This document shows positions 1-8,355 of a stretch of 36,185 nucleotides of DNA, piece by piece (position 1 is the stretch's first letter; every line of letters begins with the position of its first letter). The stretch comes from Anaerolineae bacterium (GTDB lineage: Bacteria; Chloroflexota; Anaerolineae; Aggregatilineales; Phototrophicaceae). The notes under the pieces were generated by a model. That model searched no databases. It was not told the origin of the DNA and saw nothing but the letters and a program-made list of their open reading frames with translations. A program made the position numbers and the translations under genes. The DNA is taken from NCBI GenBank assembly GCA_020849765.1, contig JADLAY010000032.1, forward strand, positions 1-36,185, given 5' to 3'.

Positions 1-977
1 AAGTAACAGTGAGCCCGAAATAACTTATCACCCATATTGTTGACTAGGCTAAATTCATATGACAGTGCTCCAAATTCCTGTATCAAGGTGAGTAAGATTA
101 CCTCGTCGAAATGTTCAGCTGGATTTGGCAAAGTTGAGCCAAACTTTCTTGAGAGTTCTCTATCAATTGAACGACGCAGCGTTTGCGCTAAGTTCTTGAT
201 CCCATCAATATCTAGATCTTCATAGGAACCCGCACGAGCGCTAAGTGCCACGCCCCCACCTTCAGCCCGTATTCTTAAATCTTTCCAGATGAATCTATCC
301 CGATCATATCGATATTGATCCCACATATTGTGTAAAACAATGCTGTGTAAACCTATATCATCTAGTTTTGTGTCGAGGAAACCCTGTAATTTTCCAAAGA
401 AATCGGGAATGTATTTCCAATACTGAAGTCGATGGTTCGAGTAGACATCTTCTTCAGTTTCTGCGAAGGTGAATCCAGACCAATGTATAGAGACAATTCC
501 CTGGGAAATTCTAGCGAAGGTAAGCCATCGAACGTTGAATTTTTGAGGCTCGGAATAGTTTTCCGGAACTGCCCAATGTGTGAAGAATTCTGGCCGGATG
601 TACCATTGAGAAACCTCATTCTCCGTTTCAACTTCAATTGGACCGTACCATTGGCGATTACCAATATCAGTAATCAATTCTCTAGCATCACGCCCTTTGG
701 GCAATCTCGACACAACGCCACTTCTGCATGAAGCCCACTCTCTTTTGACCTTCAGCAAAGCGCGAATGACATCGTTAGCCCCATCGGGGTGATCTATCAA
801 GTGTTGAACAATATAATATGCTTGGAGTTCTTTGCTGAAGGAAGTCGATATGCCAAAGGCTTTACAGATCTCCTTGAGTGCGTCAGTGCCAAAATCAGGG
901 CCTTTCAGAAAAATCCCCGCAAAATCCCATCCGCTTGTTTGACCTTCAGGAACCATGAGTGCATTGATTTTTGACAT
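1..977 (-). CDS. Hypothetical protein, partial, AT-rich (C-terminus beyond left edge)
   Basis: Reading the minus strand from the ATG at 977-975 gives 325 uninterrupted codons down to the window edge with no stop, so the C-terminus lies outside. The protein starts MSKINALMVPEG and has a mixed, soluble composition rich in Trp, Tyr and Phe, with no signal peptide and no membrane segment. I recognise no domain. An unbroken frame of this length in AT-rich DNA, where stops should be frequent, is strong evidence for a real gene. Its A+T content and codon use (many AAA, GAA, ATT, TTA) differ sharply from every other gene here, which suggests horizontal acquisition. The start has only a weak purine tract upstream (GAGAATAAAG). 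The upstream stretch 978-1090 is very AT-rich and promoter-like. Function unknown. Confidence 0.75.
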   Translation of the reverse strand, partial: MSKINALMVPEGQTSGWDFAGIFLKGPDFGTDALKEICKAFGISTSFSKELQAYYIVQHLIDHPDGANDVIRALLKVKREWASCRSGVVSRLPKGRDARELITDIGNRQWYGPIEVETENEVSQWYIRPEFFTHWAVPENYSEPQKFNVRWLTFARISQGIVSIHWSGFTFAETEEDVYSNHRLQYWKYIPDFFGKLQGFLDTKLDDIGLHSIVLHNMWDQYRYDRDRFIWKDLRIRAEGGGVALSARAGSYEDLDIDGIKNLAQTLRRSIDRELSRKFGSTLPNPAEHFDEVILLTLIQEFGALSYEFSLVNNMGDKLFRAHCY

Positions 978-1097
978 CTTTATTCTCAAAAAGTTGACAC
1001 CATAAGGCGGATTGTATAGCTGAACAATCATATTAGGTATTATAATTAATAAGTTTATCTTCATAAATAGTGATTCGGGAATCTGTGTGGCAGCTAC

Positions 1098-1130
1098 AAA
1101 AATAAACGGGGCACACCTTCGTGCGCCCCG
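1098..1130 (-). terminator. Rho-independent terminator of the propeller gene
   Basis: On the minus strand a 10-bp stem (CGGGGCGCAC / GTGTGCCCCG, one G-U pair) with a GAAG tetraloop is followed by TTTATTTTT. It sits 22 bases past the stop of the gene ending at 1153. It also marks the boundary between the GC-rich backbone and the AT-rich left end. Confidence 0.85.
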
Positions 1131-1152
1131 CTGTTGATCCTCTCGCCTAAGT

Positions 1153-2133
1153 CTACTCCATTGCCATGTCTGGCAACTCGGCGTGGACGATCTGGTACGC
1201 TTCCTGTTCGGGATTACCCAGGTAGGCGTTGACGAAGTAGACCGCGCCGTCACGGATGGCGAGTGTGGTCGCATTGCCCTCCGTGGGGGTGCGCGCGTCG
1301 ATGCTCGCCGATCCGAAGTCATCCTCACTGCTGAAGACGACGATTTCCTGGCCGGACTCCAGGTTAGCGACCGCCGCGATGCCCCCATCGGGCAGACGCG
1401 CCATGCCGTCGATACCGAGCGGCTCGTCGACCGCGACCGGCGTGACCTCGGCGGGCACTTCGAGCGGGATCTTGTAGAGCGACGCTGCGCCGGTCACCGC
1501 GGCCAGCAGATACGCCGACATGTCGCCGTCCGCCGGGATGTACTCGATGCCGTTCAAACCAATCGTGTCATTTGCAAAGAGATCGCTCTGCACAAAAATC
1601 GACGCCTCACCTTCCGGCGTCACCTGATAGATCACCGGCGAGAACGAGTCGGTCACGTAGGCATTGCCCGCGTCGTCAACGGTGACGTCGTTGGCGAAGT
1701 GGCGGCCTGTGTACAGATCACTCAAATCGACCATGAACAGGCGCTCGCCCGTCTCCAGGTCATAAGCCGCCAGCCCGGCCATGCCGGTCGCATCCGGCGC
1801 CGAGAAGATGCCCGCGTCGGAATTCGTCACCAGCAGGCGGTTGGTCGCCTCGTCAATCTCGATGCCGACGGTCGACGCCAGCTCGTCATCTTCAATGAAG
1901 GGTTCGATGGTTTCGTCATCGCTGATCGCGCGGATCGTGCCCGTGCTCAGCGAGCCGACCAGGAAGCGCTCGTTGGCCGCATCCCACTCGACGCCTTCGG
2001 GCATGATGCCGGGTTCGGTGAAAGCAACCTCGGACGGCAGATCGGTCATCGTGTCGGATTCCTGGGCGAGCGCGACACCGGCGACCAGGACGAACAATAA
2101 CAAAGTCAGGGTGATTAGCAGATACTTTAACAT
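1153..2133 (-). CDS. Secreted SMP-30/gluconolactonase-like beta-propeller protein
   Basis: The 326-residue product begins with a clear Sec signal peptide (residues 1-23, hydrophobic core then ALA-Q), so it is exported. The mature part has repeated short motifs typical of six-bladed SMP-30/NHL/LRE propellers: PEGVEWD, GIEIDEATNRLLV, ANDVTVDDAGNAYVTD, LNGIEYIPADG and IDGMARLPDGGIAAV. The family includes lactonases and metal-dependent hydrolases, but many members only bind ligands, and I cannot assign a substrate. The ATG at 2133 is preceded by GAGGAG at a good distance, which supports this start. It lies 146 bases downstream of the pyruvate-kinase-like gene on the same strand and ends in a strong terminator, so it is probably the last gene of its transcript or has its own promoter. 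Confidence 0.8.
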   Translation of the reverse strand: MLKYLLITLTLLLFVLVAGVALAQESDTMTDLPSEVAFTEPGIMPEGVEWDAANERFLVGSLSTGTIRAISDDETIEPFIEDDELASTVGIEIDEATNRLLVTNSDAGIFSAPDATGMAGLAAYDLETGERLFMVDLSDLYTGRHFANDVTVDDAGNAYVTDSFSPVIYQVTPEGEASIFVQSDLFANDTIGLNGIEYIPADGDMSAYLLAAVTGAASLYKIPLEVPAEVTPVAVDEPLGIDGMARLPDGGIAAVANLESGQEIVVFSSEDDFGSASIDARTPTEGNATTLAIRDGAVYFVNAYLGNPEQEAYQIVHAELPDMAME

Positions 2134-2279
2134 TACGCCATCTCCTCGAAACTCTTGCCAGATAGCGAGCGCATGTCCTCGACACAGGCATCTATTTCAA
2201 TGCGTGTGACGAAACAGCGCTCACTACATGGATATGGCGAGCCGGAGCAGGCTTACGTGAGTAAGTGATGTGAAGATGG

Positions 2280-3776
2280 CTACGACCAGCTGCGCAGTGC
2301 GCGAAGCTGAGCGCGTTTCTTGATCTGGTGTTCCTGCATGCGCATGAGCACGTCGTCGAGCATGGCGACGCCGTCGACGATGAAATCGCCCTTGTTGAGC
2401 ATGACGCAGTCAGCGCGCGAGCCCATCGCCGCGTCGGTGATCTCCGCGCGCGAGGGCGTGCCCTTCTTGACGAACGTCTCCAGCACCTGCGTCGCCCAGA
2501 TGACCGGCGCGTGTGCGGCCTCGCAGATCCACAGCAGTTGTTCCTGCATCTCCGCCAGCCGCTGGAAGCCAAGCTCGACCGCCAGGTCGCCGCGCGCGAT
2601 CATGACGCCGAACGGCTGCTTGCCCGCCGCCTGGATCAGGATCTCCGGCAGGTTGTGCACGGCGCGCCGCGTCTCGATCTTGGCGATGATGCCGATCTCG
2701 CGGGCGCGTTCCGGCGGCAGGCGGCGGTTGATCTCATCCTGCAGGCGTTGGACGTCCTCGCGCGTTTGCACGAACGAATAGCCGATCAGATCCGCATGTT
2801 GGGCGACGAAATCGAGCGCGGCTAGGTCGTCCTCGGTCAGCGGGTCGAGTGCCAGGTCGCTATCGGGGAAGTTCATCCCCTTCTCTTCGCGCAGTTTCGA
2901 CCCGGTCAGGCTGGCGTGATTGACGCGCACCACGACGCCCTCCGGCACGATGTCTTCGACCAGCGCGCCGATCTTGCCGTCGTCGATCCAGACGTGCTGG
3001 CCGATGGCGAGCTGCGCCAGGGCTTCCGGGAGCTGGCTCTCGACCTGGATCGGCAGGTTGCGCATGCGCTTCGTCGGCGGTTCGGGCGTCAGCAGGATCG
3101 TATCGCCACGGTAGACGCGCCGCTTATCCGGCAGCAGCACCTGCCCCGTGCGCGCTTTCGGCCCGCCGAGATCCATCAGCACGCGGCAGCGCGTGTCGAG
3201 TTCCTGTTCAGCCTGGCGGACGTGTGTGATCATGGCGCTCCAGGCATCCGGGCCATCGTGCGCGCAATTGATCCGTGCGCAGTCCATCCCGCGCGCGATC
3301 AGGTCGCGCACGAGGCCGTAATCCGTCGCTGCCGTCGCCGGCATCGTCACCATGATGCGGACGCGCCGGGCGCGCGTCTGCGGGCCGAATACCGCATCGA
3401 CGTTGCGACGCAAGGCACGCTCGCCGCGGAAGAAGCGGTGGATCGGCGGGTGAGGCCGCGAGGCGGCATCGTCAGGCCGCGCGATCAGCGTCAGCGTGGC
3501 GATGACCGCGTCCAGGCTCGCCATCACGTGCGCTTCACTGCGCCCCAGCGATGACAGGCCCCACGGGATCAAGGCGCGCTGCAATGGGCGCAGATCGCGA
3601 CGGCGCAGCGCCAGATAATGGGCTAAGTTGAGAGCACTGGGACAAAAACCACGCCGTTCAATTGCAGATCGCCAGGTGTCGAAGGTCTCGCGACCCTCCT
3701 GCTCGACGGCCTGGCTCAGGCTTTCCAGCTCGGTGAGCAGGGCCTCGGCCTGGGCACGGCGTGCCCGCGTAGACAT
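2280..3776 (-). CDS. Pyruvate-kinase-like protein with N-terminal extension and no C-terminal domain
   Basis: Residues 136-465 carry the pyruvate kinase barrel: ARINCAHD (167-174), MDLGGPKARTG (201-211), KGMNFPDSDL (299-308), IIAKIE with the catalytic Lys at 366, MIARGDLAVELG (392-403) and WATQVLETFVKKGTPSRAE (427-445). It would convert phosphoenolpyruvate and ADP to pyruvate and ATP. Two things are unusual. There is a helical N-terminal extension of about 135 residues, and the usual C-terminal allosteric domain is absent because the protein ends just after the barrel (498 residues). The usual MLSGETA is replaced by MLNKGDF. The K+-site Ser and Thr are Ala and Leu, and the Glu that marks K+-dependent enzymes (rabbit E117) is Lys, as in K+-independent pyruvate kinases. 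The start at 3776 has AGGAG upstream. Catalytic activity is plausible but unproven. Confidence 0.8.
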   Translation of the reverse strand: MSTRARRAQAEALLTELESLSQAVEQEGRETFDTWRSAIERRGFCPSALNLAHYLALRRRDLRPLQRALIPWGLSSLGRSEAHVMASLDAVIATLTLIARPDDAASRPHPPIHRFFRGERALRRNVDAVFGPQTRARRVRIMVTMPATAATDYGLVRDLIARGMDCARINCAHDGPDAWSAMITHVRQAEQELDTRCRVLMDLGGPKARTGQVLLPDKRRVYRGDTILLTPEPPTKRMRNLPIQVESQLPEALAQLAIGQHVWIDDGKIGALVEDIVPEGVVVRVNHASLTGSKLREEKGMNFPDSDLALDPLTEDDLAALDFVAQHADLIGYSFVQTREDVQRLQDEINRRLPPERAREIGIIAKIETRRAVHNLPEILIQAAGKQPFGVMIARGDLAVELGFQRLAEMQEQLLWICEAAHAPVIWATQVLETFVKKGTPSRAEITDAAMGSRADCVMLNKGDFIVDGVAMLDDVLMRMQEHQIKKRAQLRALRSWS

Positions 3777-3792
3777 ACCATTACTCCTGAAT

Positions 3793-3818
3793 CAGACTCG
3801 ATTATTCTATCGAGTCTG
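3793..3818 (-). promoter_or_regulatory. Perfect 10-bp inverted repeat in the leader of the pyruvate-kinase-like gene
   Basis: CAGACTCGAT and ATCGAGTCTG flank a 6-base spacer, directly upstream of the AGGAG ribosome-binding site of the gene starting at 3776. On the minus strand the spacer region reads TAGAAT, which resembles a -10 box. The element could be an operator over the promoter or an mRNA leader hairpin. No T-run follows, so it is not a typical terminator. Confidence 0.45.
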
Positions 3819-3884
3819 GCCTGCGCCGGGCAACGTGTCAATCGTCATATTTTAACAAGCGCTGTCAGGTTGAGCAGTTGCGCG

Positions 3885-4802
3885 CTAGAGCGGGTCGAAT
3901 GCGGGCGGCCAGATGACGGCGCCCGGCACGCGTCCATTGCTCAAGCCGCCGAAGTACGCGTCGAGCGCACCGGGTTCGAGCGGGCAGGCCATCCCCGCGT
4001 CCCACGCCTCGATGTCCCCATCCTGCGCGCCGAACGCCCGCGCCGACGCCGCATACGGGTGGATCGGCAGCTTGATCTCCGGCGCGCCTTCCGCAAGCTG
4101 GACGAACATCGTCCGCGCGACCGCGTCATCCGCCGCCAGGAAGCTGATCACGCGGGTGCGCGCCGAACGCCGGTAGCGCGCATAACCGACGATCTGACCC
4201 TCGTGCAGGAAGATGCGCGCGAACACGCGCGGGTCGGGGCTGAGCCAATCGAACAGCGAGTCCTCCGGCTGCATGGCGAAATCGACCGCCGCCTGCTCAT
4301 GCTGCCACAGCGCGCGCAGCACCGGCAGATCCGGCTCGTCGACCGGGCGCGTCTCCAGTGTCCCCAGCGGTGGGTTGATGTCGCTGGTGGAAAGCGTCAG
4401 TTCTGCGACGCCATAGGCGCCCGTGCGATAGCCAAAGCGCGGGTAGTAGCTGGTGTGGCCGAGTAGGAAGCTCAGCCGGAAGCCCTTAGCGGCGGCGATC
4501 CGGTGACCTTCCTCGATCAGCGCGGTGCCGACGCCCTGCTTCTGATGGGCGGGGTCGACCCCGATCGGTGCCAGGCAAACCGTCTCCACGTCCTCTCCGG
4601 CCAGCCGGATCGTGTAGGGCGTGAACAGCGCGTGGCCGACCAGTTCGCCGTCGATCTCGGCCACCAGCGACAGATCCGGATCGTAGCTCTGGCGCTGGCG
4701 CAGCAAAGCGACGAGCATCGGTTCGCCCATGCCGCCGAAGGCGTGCAGATTGATGCGCGCGACTGCCGAATGATCGTGAACGGTTTCCGCGCGAATGTCC
4801 AC
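3885..4802 (-). CDS. GNAT-family N-acetyltransferase (Eis/YhbS-like)
   Basis: This is a 305-residue protein. Its N-terminal half is a GNAT fold, with the acetyl-CoA-binding motif A at residues 78-96 (LAPIGVDPAHQKQGVGTAL) and the following GFRLSFLLGHTSYYPRFGY segment that is typical of YhbS-type members. The C-terminal half looks like a second, degenerate domain (YARYRRSARTRVISFLAAD), as in two-domain Eis-like acetyltransferases. The acceptor substrate cannot be predicted. The start is GTG at 4802, supported by a GAGGT ribosome-binding site inside the 3' end of the FolC-like gene. That gene's stop codon ends one base before this start, so the two are almost certainly translationally coupled. 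Confidence 0.8.
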   Translation of the reverse strand: MDIRAETVHDHSAVARINLHAFGGMGEPMLVALLRQRQSYDPDLSLVAEIDGELVGHALFTPYTIRLAGEDVETVCLAPIGVDPAHQKQGVGTALIEEGHRIAAAKGFRLSFLLGHTSYYPRFGYRTGAYGVAELTLSTSDINPPLGTLETRPVDEPDLPVLRALWQHEQAAVDFAMQPEDSLFDWLSPDPRVFARIFLHEGQIVGYARYRRSARTRVISFLAADDAVARTMFVQLAEGAPEIKLPIHPYAASARAFGAQDGDIEAWDAGMACPLEPGALDAYFGGLSNGRVPGAVIWPPAFDPL

Positions 4803-4803
4803 C

Positions 4804-6165
4804 CTAGATGACCTCGAATGTCATGTGCCAAAGTTGGAGCGCCTCGGCGACGACGGGCAGCGCCGCGCCGATCAGAATCGTACCGTCTGCGCCGGATTTT
4901 GCACGCGCGAGTTCGAGCGCTTCCGGCAGCGTCGGCGCGAAGCTCACGTCGTCATTGTGCTCGCGGGCGGCGGCCAGCGCCACGTCCGGCGCTGGGAAGC
5001 GCACGTTCTGGCTGATGTGATTCTCGGTCAGGATCAGGGCGTCGCTCGCCGGGCCAAAGACGCCGTAGACGCCGTGGTAATCGCGGTCGATCGGCGTGCC
5101 GACGATGGTGATCAGCGGATGCGTCAGCCACGGCGCAAGGCTCTCCAGCATCGAGCGCGCCGCGACGACCGTCGTCGCCCCGTCGACCCAGATCGCCGGG
5201 TGCTCGTCAATTCGTTGCAAACGCCCCGGCCAGCGCACGTCGGCCAGTCCGGCGCGGATCGCCGCGACGTATTCGTCTGTGTGATGCGCGGCGCCCGCCA
5301 GCCGCCCGTGGACGTTGCCCGCGCCCTGCACGGCCAGCGTCGCGTTCTCGATCTGGTGCTGGCCCAGGAATGACAGCTTCATCTCACCATAGCGCCCCAG
5401 GCGCATGATGATGCCGTCCGGCTCCGCGCGCACGAACTCGCCCATGTCCATCGGCGCGATCCAGGCAAACTCCGTGCCGTGCGCTTCGGCTTCGGCCTGC
5501 AAAATGTCGAGCACTTCCGGCGCTTGCGGCACGCTGTAGGCATAGCCGCCCGCCTTGATCACGCCCGCCTTGTGCCAGGCGATCCGTTCCAGCGTCGGCC
5601 CAAGCTGATTGACGTGTTCGAGCATGATCGGCGTGAACAGACTCAACTCGTTCGGCACGACCGCCACGTCGTCGAAGCGCCCGCCGCGCCCGACCTCGCA
5701 CACCGCGACATTGACCTTCTGCTCATCCCACCAGCGCAGCGCGATGGCGAGGAAAATGCCCTGCGGGCTGAAATACTGCGTCCCGGTCAGCGTCTCTTCA
5801 ACCTGGTCGATGTAAGGCGAGAGGTCGCTCAGGATGCGGAAGAATTCCTGCGCCGGGATCATGCGCCCGTTGACGCGGATGCGCTCGTACCAATCGACCA
5901 TGTGCGGGCTGGTCAGCAGGCCAACGGTGTGCCCCAGGTGCTGGAGCAGTTTGGCCGTGATCGCCGCCGTCGAGCCTTTGCCCTTGCTGCCGGTGACGAC
6001 GACGTATTCGCGCGGTTGGTCGAGCAGATTCGCCAGTGTGATCAGGCGGCGGGTCGGCATGACGTTGCGGCTCACTTCGTCCGGGCCGCGCGTGGTCGCG
6101 TCCACGTGGCGGCGCATCGAACTGAAGATATACGTCATCGCGTCTTCTTCATTATCAAAACGCAT
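4804..6165 (-). CDS. folC: Folylpolyglutamate synthase/Mur-ligase-like protein (FolC family, divergent)
   Basis: The 453-residue protein has the Mur-ligase P-loop VTGSKGKGSTA (57-67). It also has FolC-type motifs: LLTSPHMVDWYERIRVNG (83-100), EVGRGGRFDD (157-166) and LEHVNQLGPTLERIAWHKAGVIK (182-204, whose Lys at 199 matches the carbamylated Lys of Mur ligases). The family adds glutamate to folates using ATP. The usual DGAHNP motif of the C-terminal domain is present only as VDGATTV, losing the His-Asn-Pro. Activity or substrate may therefore differ from true FolC. The ATG at 6165 has no clear ribosome-binding site. A second in-frame ATG nine codons later follows GAAGAAG. It is coupled to the downstream GNAT gene. 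Confidence 0.75.
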   Translation of the reverse strand: MRFDNEEDAMTYIFSSMRRHVDATTRGPDEVSRNVMPTRRLITLANLLDQPREYVVVTGSKGKGSTAAITAKLLQHLGHTVGLLTSPHMVDWYERIRVNGRMIPAQEFFRILSDLSPYIDQVEETLTGTQYFSPQGIFLAIALRWWDEQKVNVAVCEVGRGGRFDDVAVVPNELSLFTPIMLEHVNQLGPTLERIAWHKAGVIKAGGYAYSVPQAPEVLDILQAEAEAHGTEFAWIAPMDMGEFVRAEPDGIIMRLGRYGEMKLSFLGQHQIENATLAVQGAGNVHGRLAGAAHHTDEYVAAIRAGLADVRWPGRLQRIDEHPAIWVDGATTVVAARSMLESLAPWLTHPLITIVGTPIDRDYHGVYGVFGPASDALILTENHISQNVRFPAPDVALAAAREHNDDVSFAPTLPEALELARAKSGADGTILIGAALPVVAEALQLWHMTFEVI

Positions 6166-6365
6166 TATTCGAATAGCATCCTGATTGAGTCACACAGAAA
6201 GTACGATTGTAGCGCAGGTGCGCCACCCGCCGCACAGATTGCGCCGAAGTGCATCAAAATGAAATATCTGATTTCGAACAGATGCTGAACGGGCGTAGCA
6301 GCGGCACTGCTGCCGTCCGCGATGATATCGTCACGCACAACTGAGGGAGTGAGATTGAGGAAGAG

Positions 6366-6395
6366 CGCTCCCTTCTCACGGCGGAGAAGGGAGCG
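6366..6395 (-). terminator. Strong hairpin downstream of the flavodoxin gene
   Basis: A perfect 12-bp inverted repeat (CGCTCCCTTCTC / GAGAAGGGAGCG, 6-base loop) lies 12 bases past the flavodoxin stop at 6407. It is followed on the minus strand by CTCTTCCTC rather than a true U-run, so it may be a weak terminator, a stability hairpin or a dispersed palindrome. The rest of 6166-6365 shows no gene that I can support. Confidence 0.5.
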
Positions 6396-6406
6396 GGGAG
6401 TTCGGG

Positions 6407-6871
6407 TTAGGCCGGTTCGATCACTTTCGCGGCGACGAGGGCCGTCGCCCAACTGCGGGCGCGCTCCACTTCGCCCTCCACCAGCGGGCCTTCGCGGTCA
6501 GCAACCACGAAGCTCTCCGGCGGGGCGACAACACCGCCACCCAGCCGGGTGATCGTGCGCTCCAACCGTTCAGCGGATGAGCCGGGCAGCCACATCATGC
6601 GCTGGTAACGTGTGTCAAACAGCGCCACGCGGATGCCGTACAGCCCCTCTTCCGGAATCTGGTTGAGGAACGCACGGGTCGCCGCGGTGATGCCCAGCGC
6701 CTGGGTCGGGCAGCCGACGACCAGCAGATCGATATCACGCAAGTCGTTGATTTGCGCCGCAGTCACATGAATGAGATTAACGTCGCCGTGCAGTGCCAGG
6801 GTCTCGGCAATCGCCTGCGCAACCACCTGCGTATGCCCATAGAAGCTTTCGTAAATGATCAGACTTTTCAT
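6407..6871 (-). CDS. Flavodoxin-like protein
   Basis: This 154-residue protein begins MKSLIIYESFYGHT, the FMN phosphate-binding loop of flavodoxins (residues 8-14). It continues with a Rossmann-like pattern including DLLVVGCPTQALGI and VALFDTRYQ. It is likely a cytoplasmic FMN electron carrier or a flavodoxin-domain reductase. The frame stays open upstream to 7015, but the ATG at 6871 is chosen because AGGAGA precedes it and the family begins exactly there. The gene is divergent from the small exported protein at 7083. The partner is unknown. Confidence 0.85.
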   Translation of the reverse strand: MKSLIIYESFYGHTQVVAQAIAETLALHGDVNLIHVTAAQINDLRDIDLLVVGCPTQALGITAATRAFLNQIPEEGLYGIRVALFDTRYQRMMWLPGSSAERLERTITRLGGGVVAPPESFVVADREGPLVEGEVERARSWATALVAAKVIEPA

Positions 6872-7070
6872 CGTTTCTCCTGTAGTTGAAGACAGCGCTC
6901 GGCGAGGCTCAGCCGACAGGCTGGAATGTGTAATCACCTCGCGTCGCCTGTGCCTCCAATCCATTTGTGCGATAAGTACTATAAATATGATACCAGACTT
7001 GGTGAATGTATACAATGAAGCTTCTCATGAATTTACAATGCTGACTGTCATATGCCGCCCGCGCGCGATG

Positions 7071-7076
7071 TACAAT
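7071..7076 (+). promoter_or_regulatory. -10 box (TACAAT) for a probably leaderless mRNA
   Basis: TACAAT ends six bases before the ATG at 7083, so transcription would start at or next to the start codon. No good ribosome-binding site precedes that ATG, which fits leaderless translation. No convincing -35 box is seen. Confidence 0.4.
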
Positions 7077-7082
7077 CGGGGC

Positions 7083-7493
7083 ATGAAACGACTCTTCCTG
7101 ATCGGCCTCTGTGCCATTCTCACCTGCTTGACCCTCGCCATGCCCGCATCCGCCGTCGCCTGTACGCATGCACCGGGCAGCCTTTTGCGCCCTGGCATGG
7201 CGGCGGTCGTCGGGCCGAATGTGGATCGTCTCAACGTGCGCGCGCTGCCCGCTGTCGAGACCGGCGTTCGTGCGCAGCTCTACCGCGGCGCTGCCCTGAA
7301 CGTGATTGACGGGCCGAGCTGCAATGGCGGCTACAACTGGTGGCACGTCGAGCTGGCCGATGGCACGCGCGGCTGGGTCGCGGAGGGTACCTGGAACGTC
7401 TACTACGTCATCCCGGCCAGCATGACGCGCCCGCCGCTGCCGTTCGAGTGGACGTGCGCGCCGCGCCTGCAGCGCTGGTGCATCCTCCCCTGA
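7083..7493 (+). CDS. Small exported SH3-like domain protein
   Basis: The 136-residue product has a Sec signal peptide (residues 1-23, ending in ASA). A bacterial SH3-type domain follows: a short strand pattern with VDRLNVRALPAVETG, LYRGAALNVIDGP, WWHVELADGTRGWVAEG. Such domains often bind cell-wall or envelope components outside the cell. Four mature cysteines (VACTH, PSCNG, WTCAP, RWCIL) suggest disulfides. The frame is open upstream, but the signal peptide fixes the start near 7083. An in-frame ATG at 7068 is an alternative. The exact ligand is unknown. Confidence 0.75.
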   Translation: MKRLFLIGLCAILTCLTLAMPASAVACTHAPGSLLRPGMAAVVGPNVDRLNVRALPAVETGVRAQLYRGAALNVIDGPSCNGGYNWWHVELADGTRGWVAEGTWNVYYVIPASMTRPPLPFEWTCAPRLQRWCILP

Positions 7494-7562
7494 GGCTGAA
7501 CCGCCCGCGAGATGATCGGTGTATCATCAATGTAGTCCATTGTCTGTGCCCGGCGGTCGTGT

Positions 7563-8261
7563 ATGGTACGTCTGCTTCGTCTCACCTGCCTGATGATCGC
7601 GCTGTTTGCCTCGTCGCTGGTGCTGATTCGCGCCCAGCCGTATGACAACCCGGCGCTCGACTTCTTCGGCGCGGACGATTGTGAGATGCCGTGCTGGCAG
7701 GGGATTCAACTCGGCGTGACGCCCGCCGACGCGGCGCTGGGAGTGCTGAATGCGCATCCCTGGACGCAGCCTTCGATGATGGCGGGGGCCAGCTTTGCCA
7801 TGCAGACCTTCACGACCTGGACGTGGACGGAGAGTTTCCCCTACCCGCAGCAAGACGTCACCAATAACCCCAGCTTCCACATCCCCGATGGCACGCTCGG
7901 CATTGGCGCTTCGCCGCGCCTGCGCGTTGCGGCGCCGGTCGCGACCGGGATTCATCTGGGCACAGGGCTAAGGCTGGCCGATGTCTGGCTGCTGCTCGGC
8001 TCACCGACGGCCTTCAGCATCGGGCGCGTCGCCACCCCGCGCAACGTCATCATGAGCGTGCGCCTGATCGGCATGGGCGGCATGCCGGAGATCGTCGCCA
8101 ATGCTTATCAGACCTGCCCGCTGACGCGCGAAACACTGTGGGATAGTCCGGTGGCGATTCGCATGACCGCACCAGCCCTGGTCACAGGCGTCCCACCACG
8201 GGAATACGTCACGACGCTGCTTGAGCTGCTGGATCGCTATGATCGGCTCTACTGCCGTTAG
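7563..8261 (+). CDS. Exported protein of unknown function
   Basis: The 232-residue product has an N-terminal signal peptide (MVRLLRLTCLMIALFASSLVLIRAQ). The mature part contains DCEMPCWQGIQLGVTPADAALGVLNAHPW, a Cys-rich CW-x-GI-x-x-GVT pattern followed by a helix that resembles a segment seen in other exported proteins of this kind of organism. No catalytic motif is seen. It lies 69 bases after the SH3-like gene on the same strand, so the two may be co-transcribed or read from a promoter near 7510-7530 (TATCAT is visible). Confidence 0.65.
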   Translation: MVRLLRLTCLMIALFASSLVLIRAQPYDNPALDFFGADDCEMPCWQGIQLGVTPADAALGVLNAHPWTQPSMMAGASFAMQTFTTWTWTESFPYPQQDVTNNPSFHIPDGTLGIGASPRLRVAAPVATGIHLGTGLRLADVWLLLGSPTAFSIGRVATPRNVIMSVRLIGMGGMPEIVANAYQTCPLTRETLWDSPVAIRMTAPALVTGVPPREYVTTLLELLDRYDRLYCR

Positions 8262-8355
8262 TGCGGTAAACTCTCTCGCGGACGATCCGTCGGCGTGACA
8301 CCATCATGACGACGATTGTTCAGGCTGTTCACCTGCAACCCAAGGATACCGCCCC

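Noticed and set aside
362..731. Short open frames on both strands in the AT-rich left end
   Set aside because: They are contained within the longer unbroken minus-strand frame at 1-977, which better explains the region.
994..1019. Plus-strand TTGACA and TATAGC promoter-like boxes
   Set aside because: The spacing is only 15 bases and no plus-strand gene follows.
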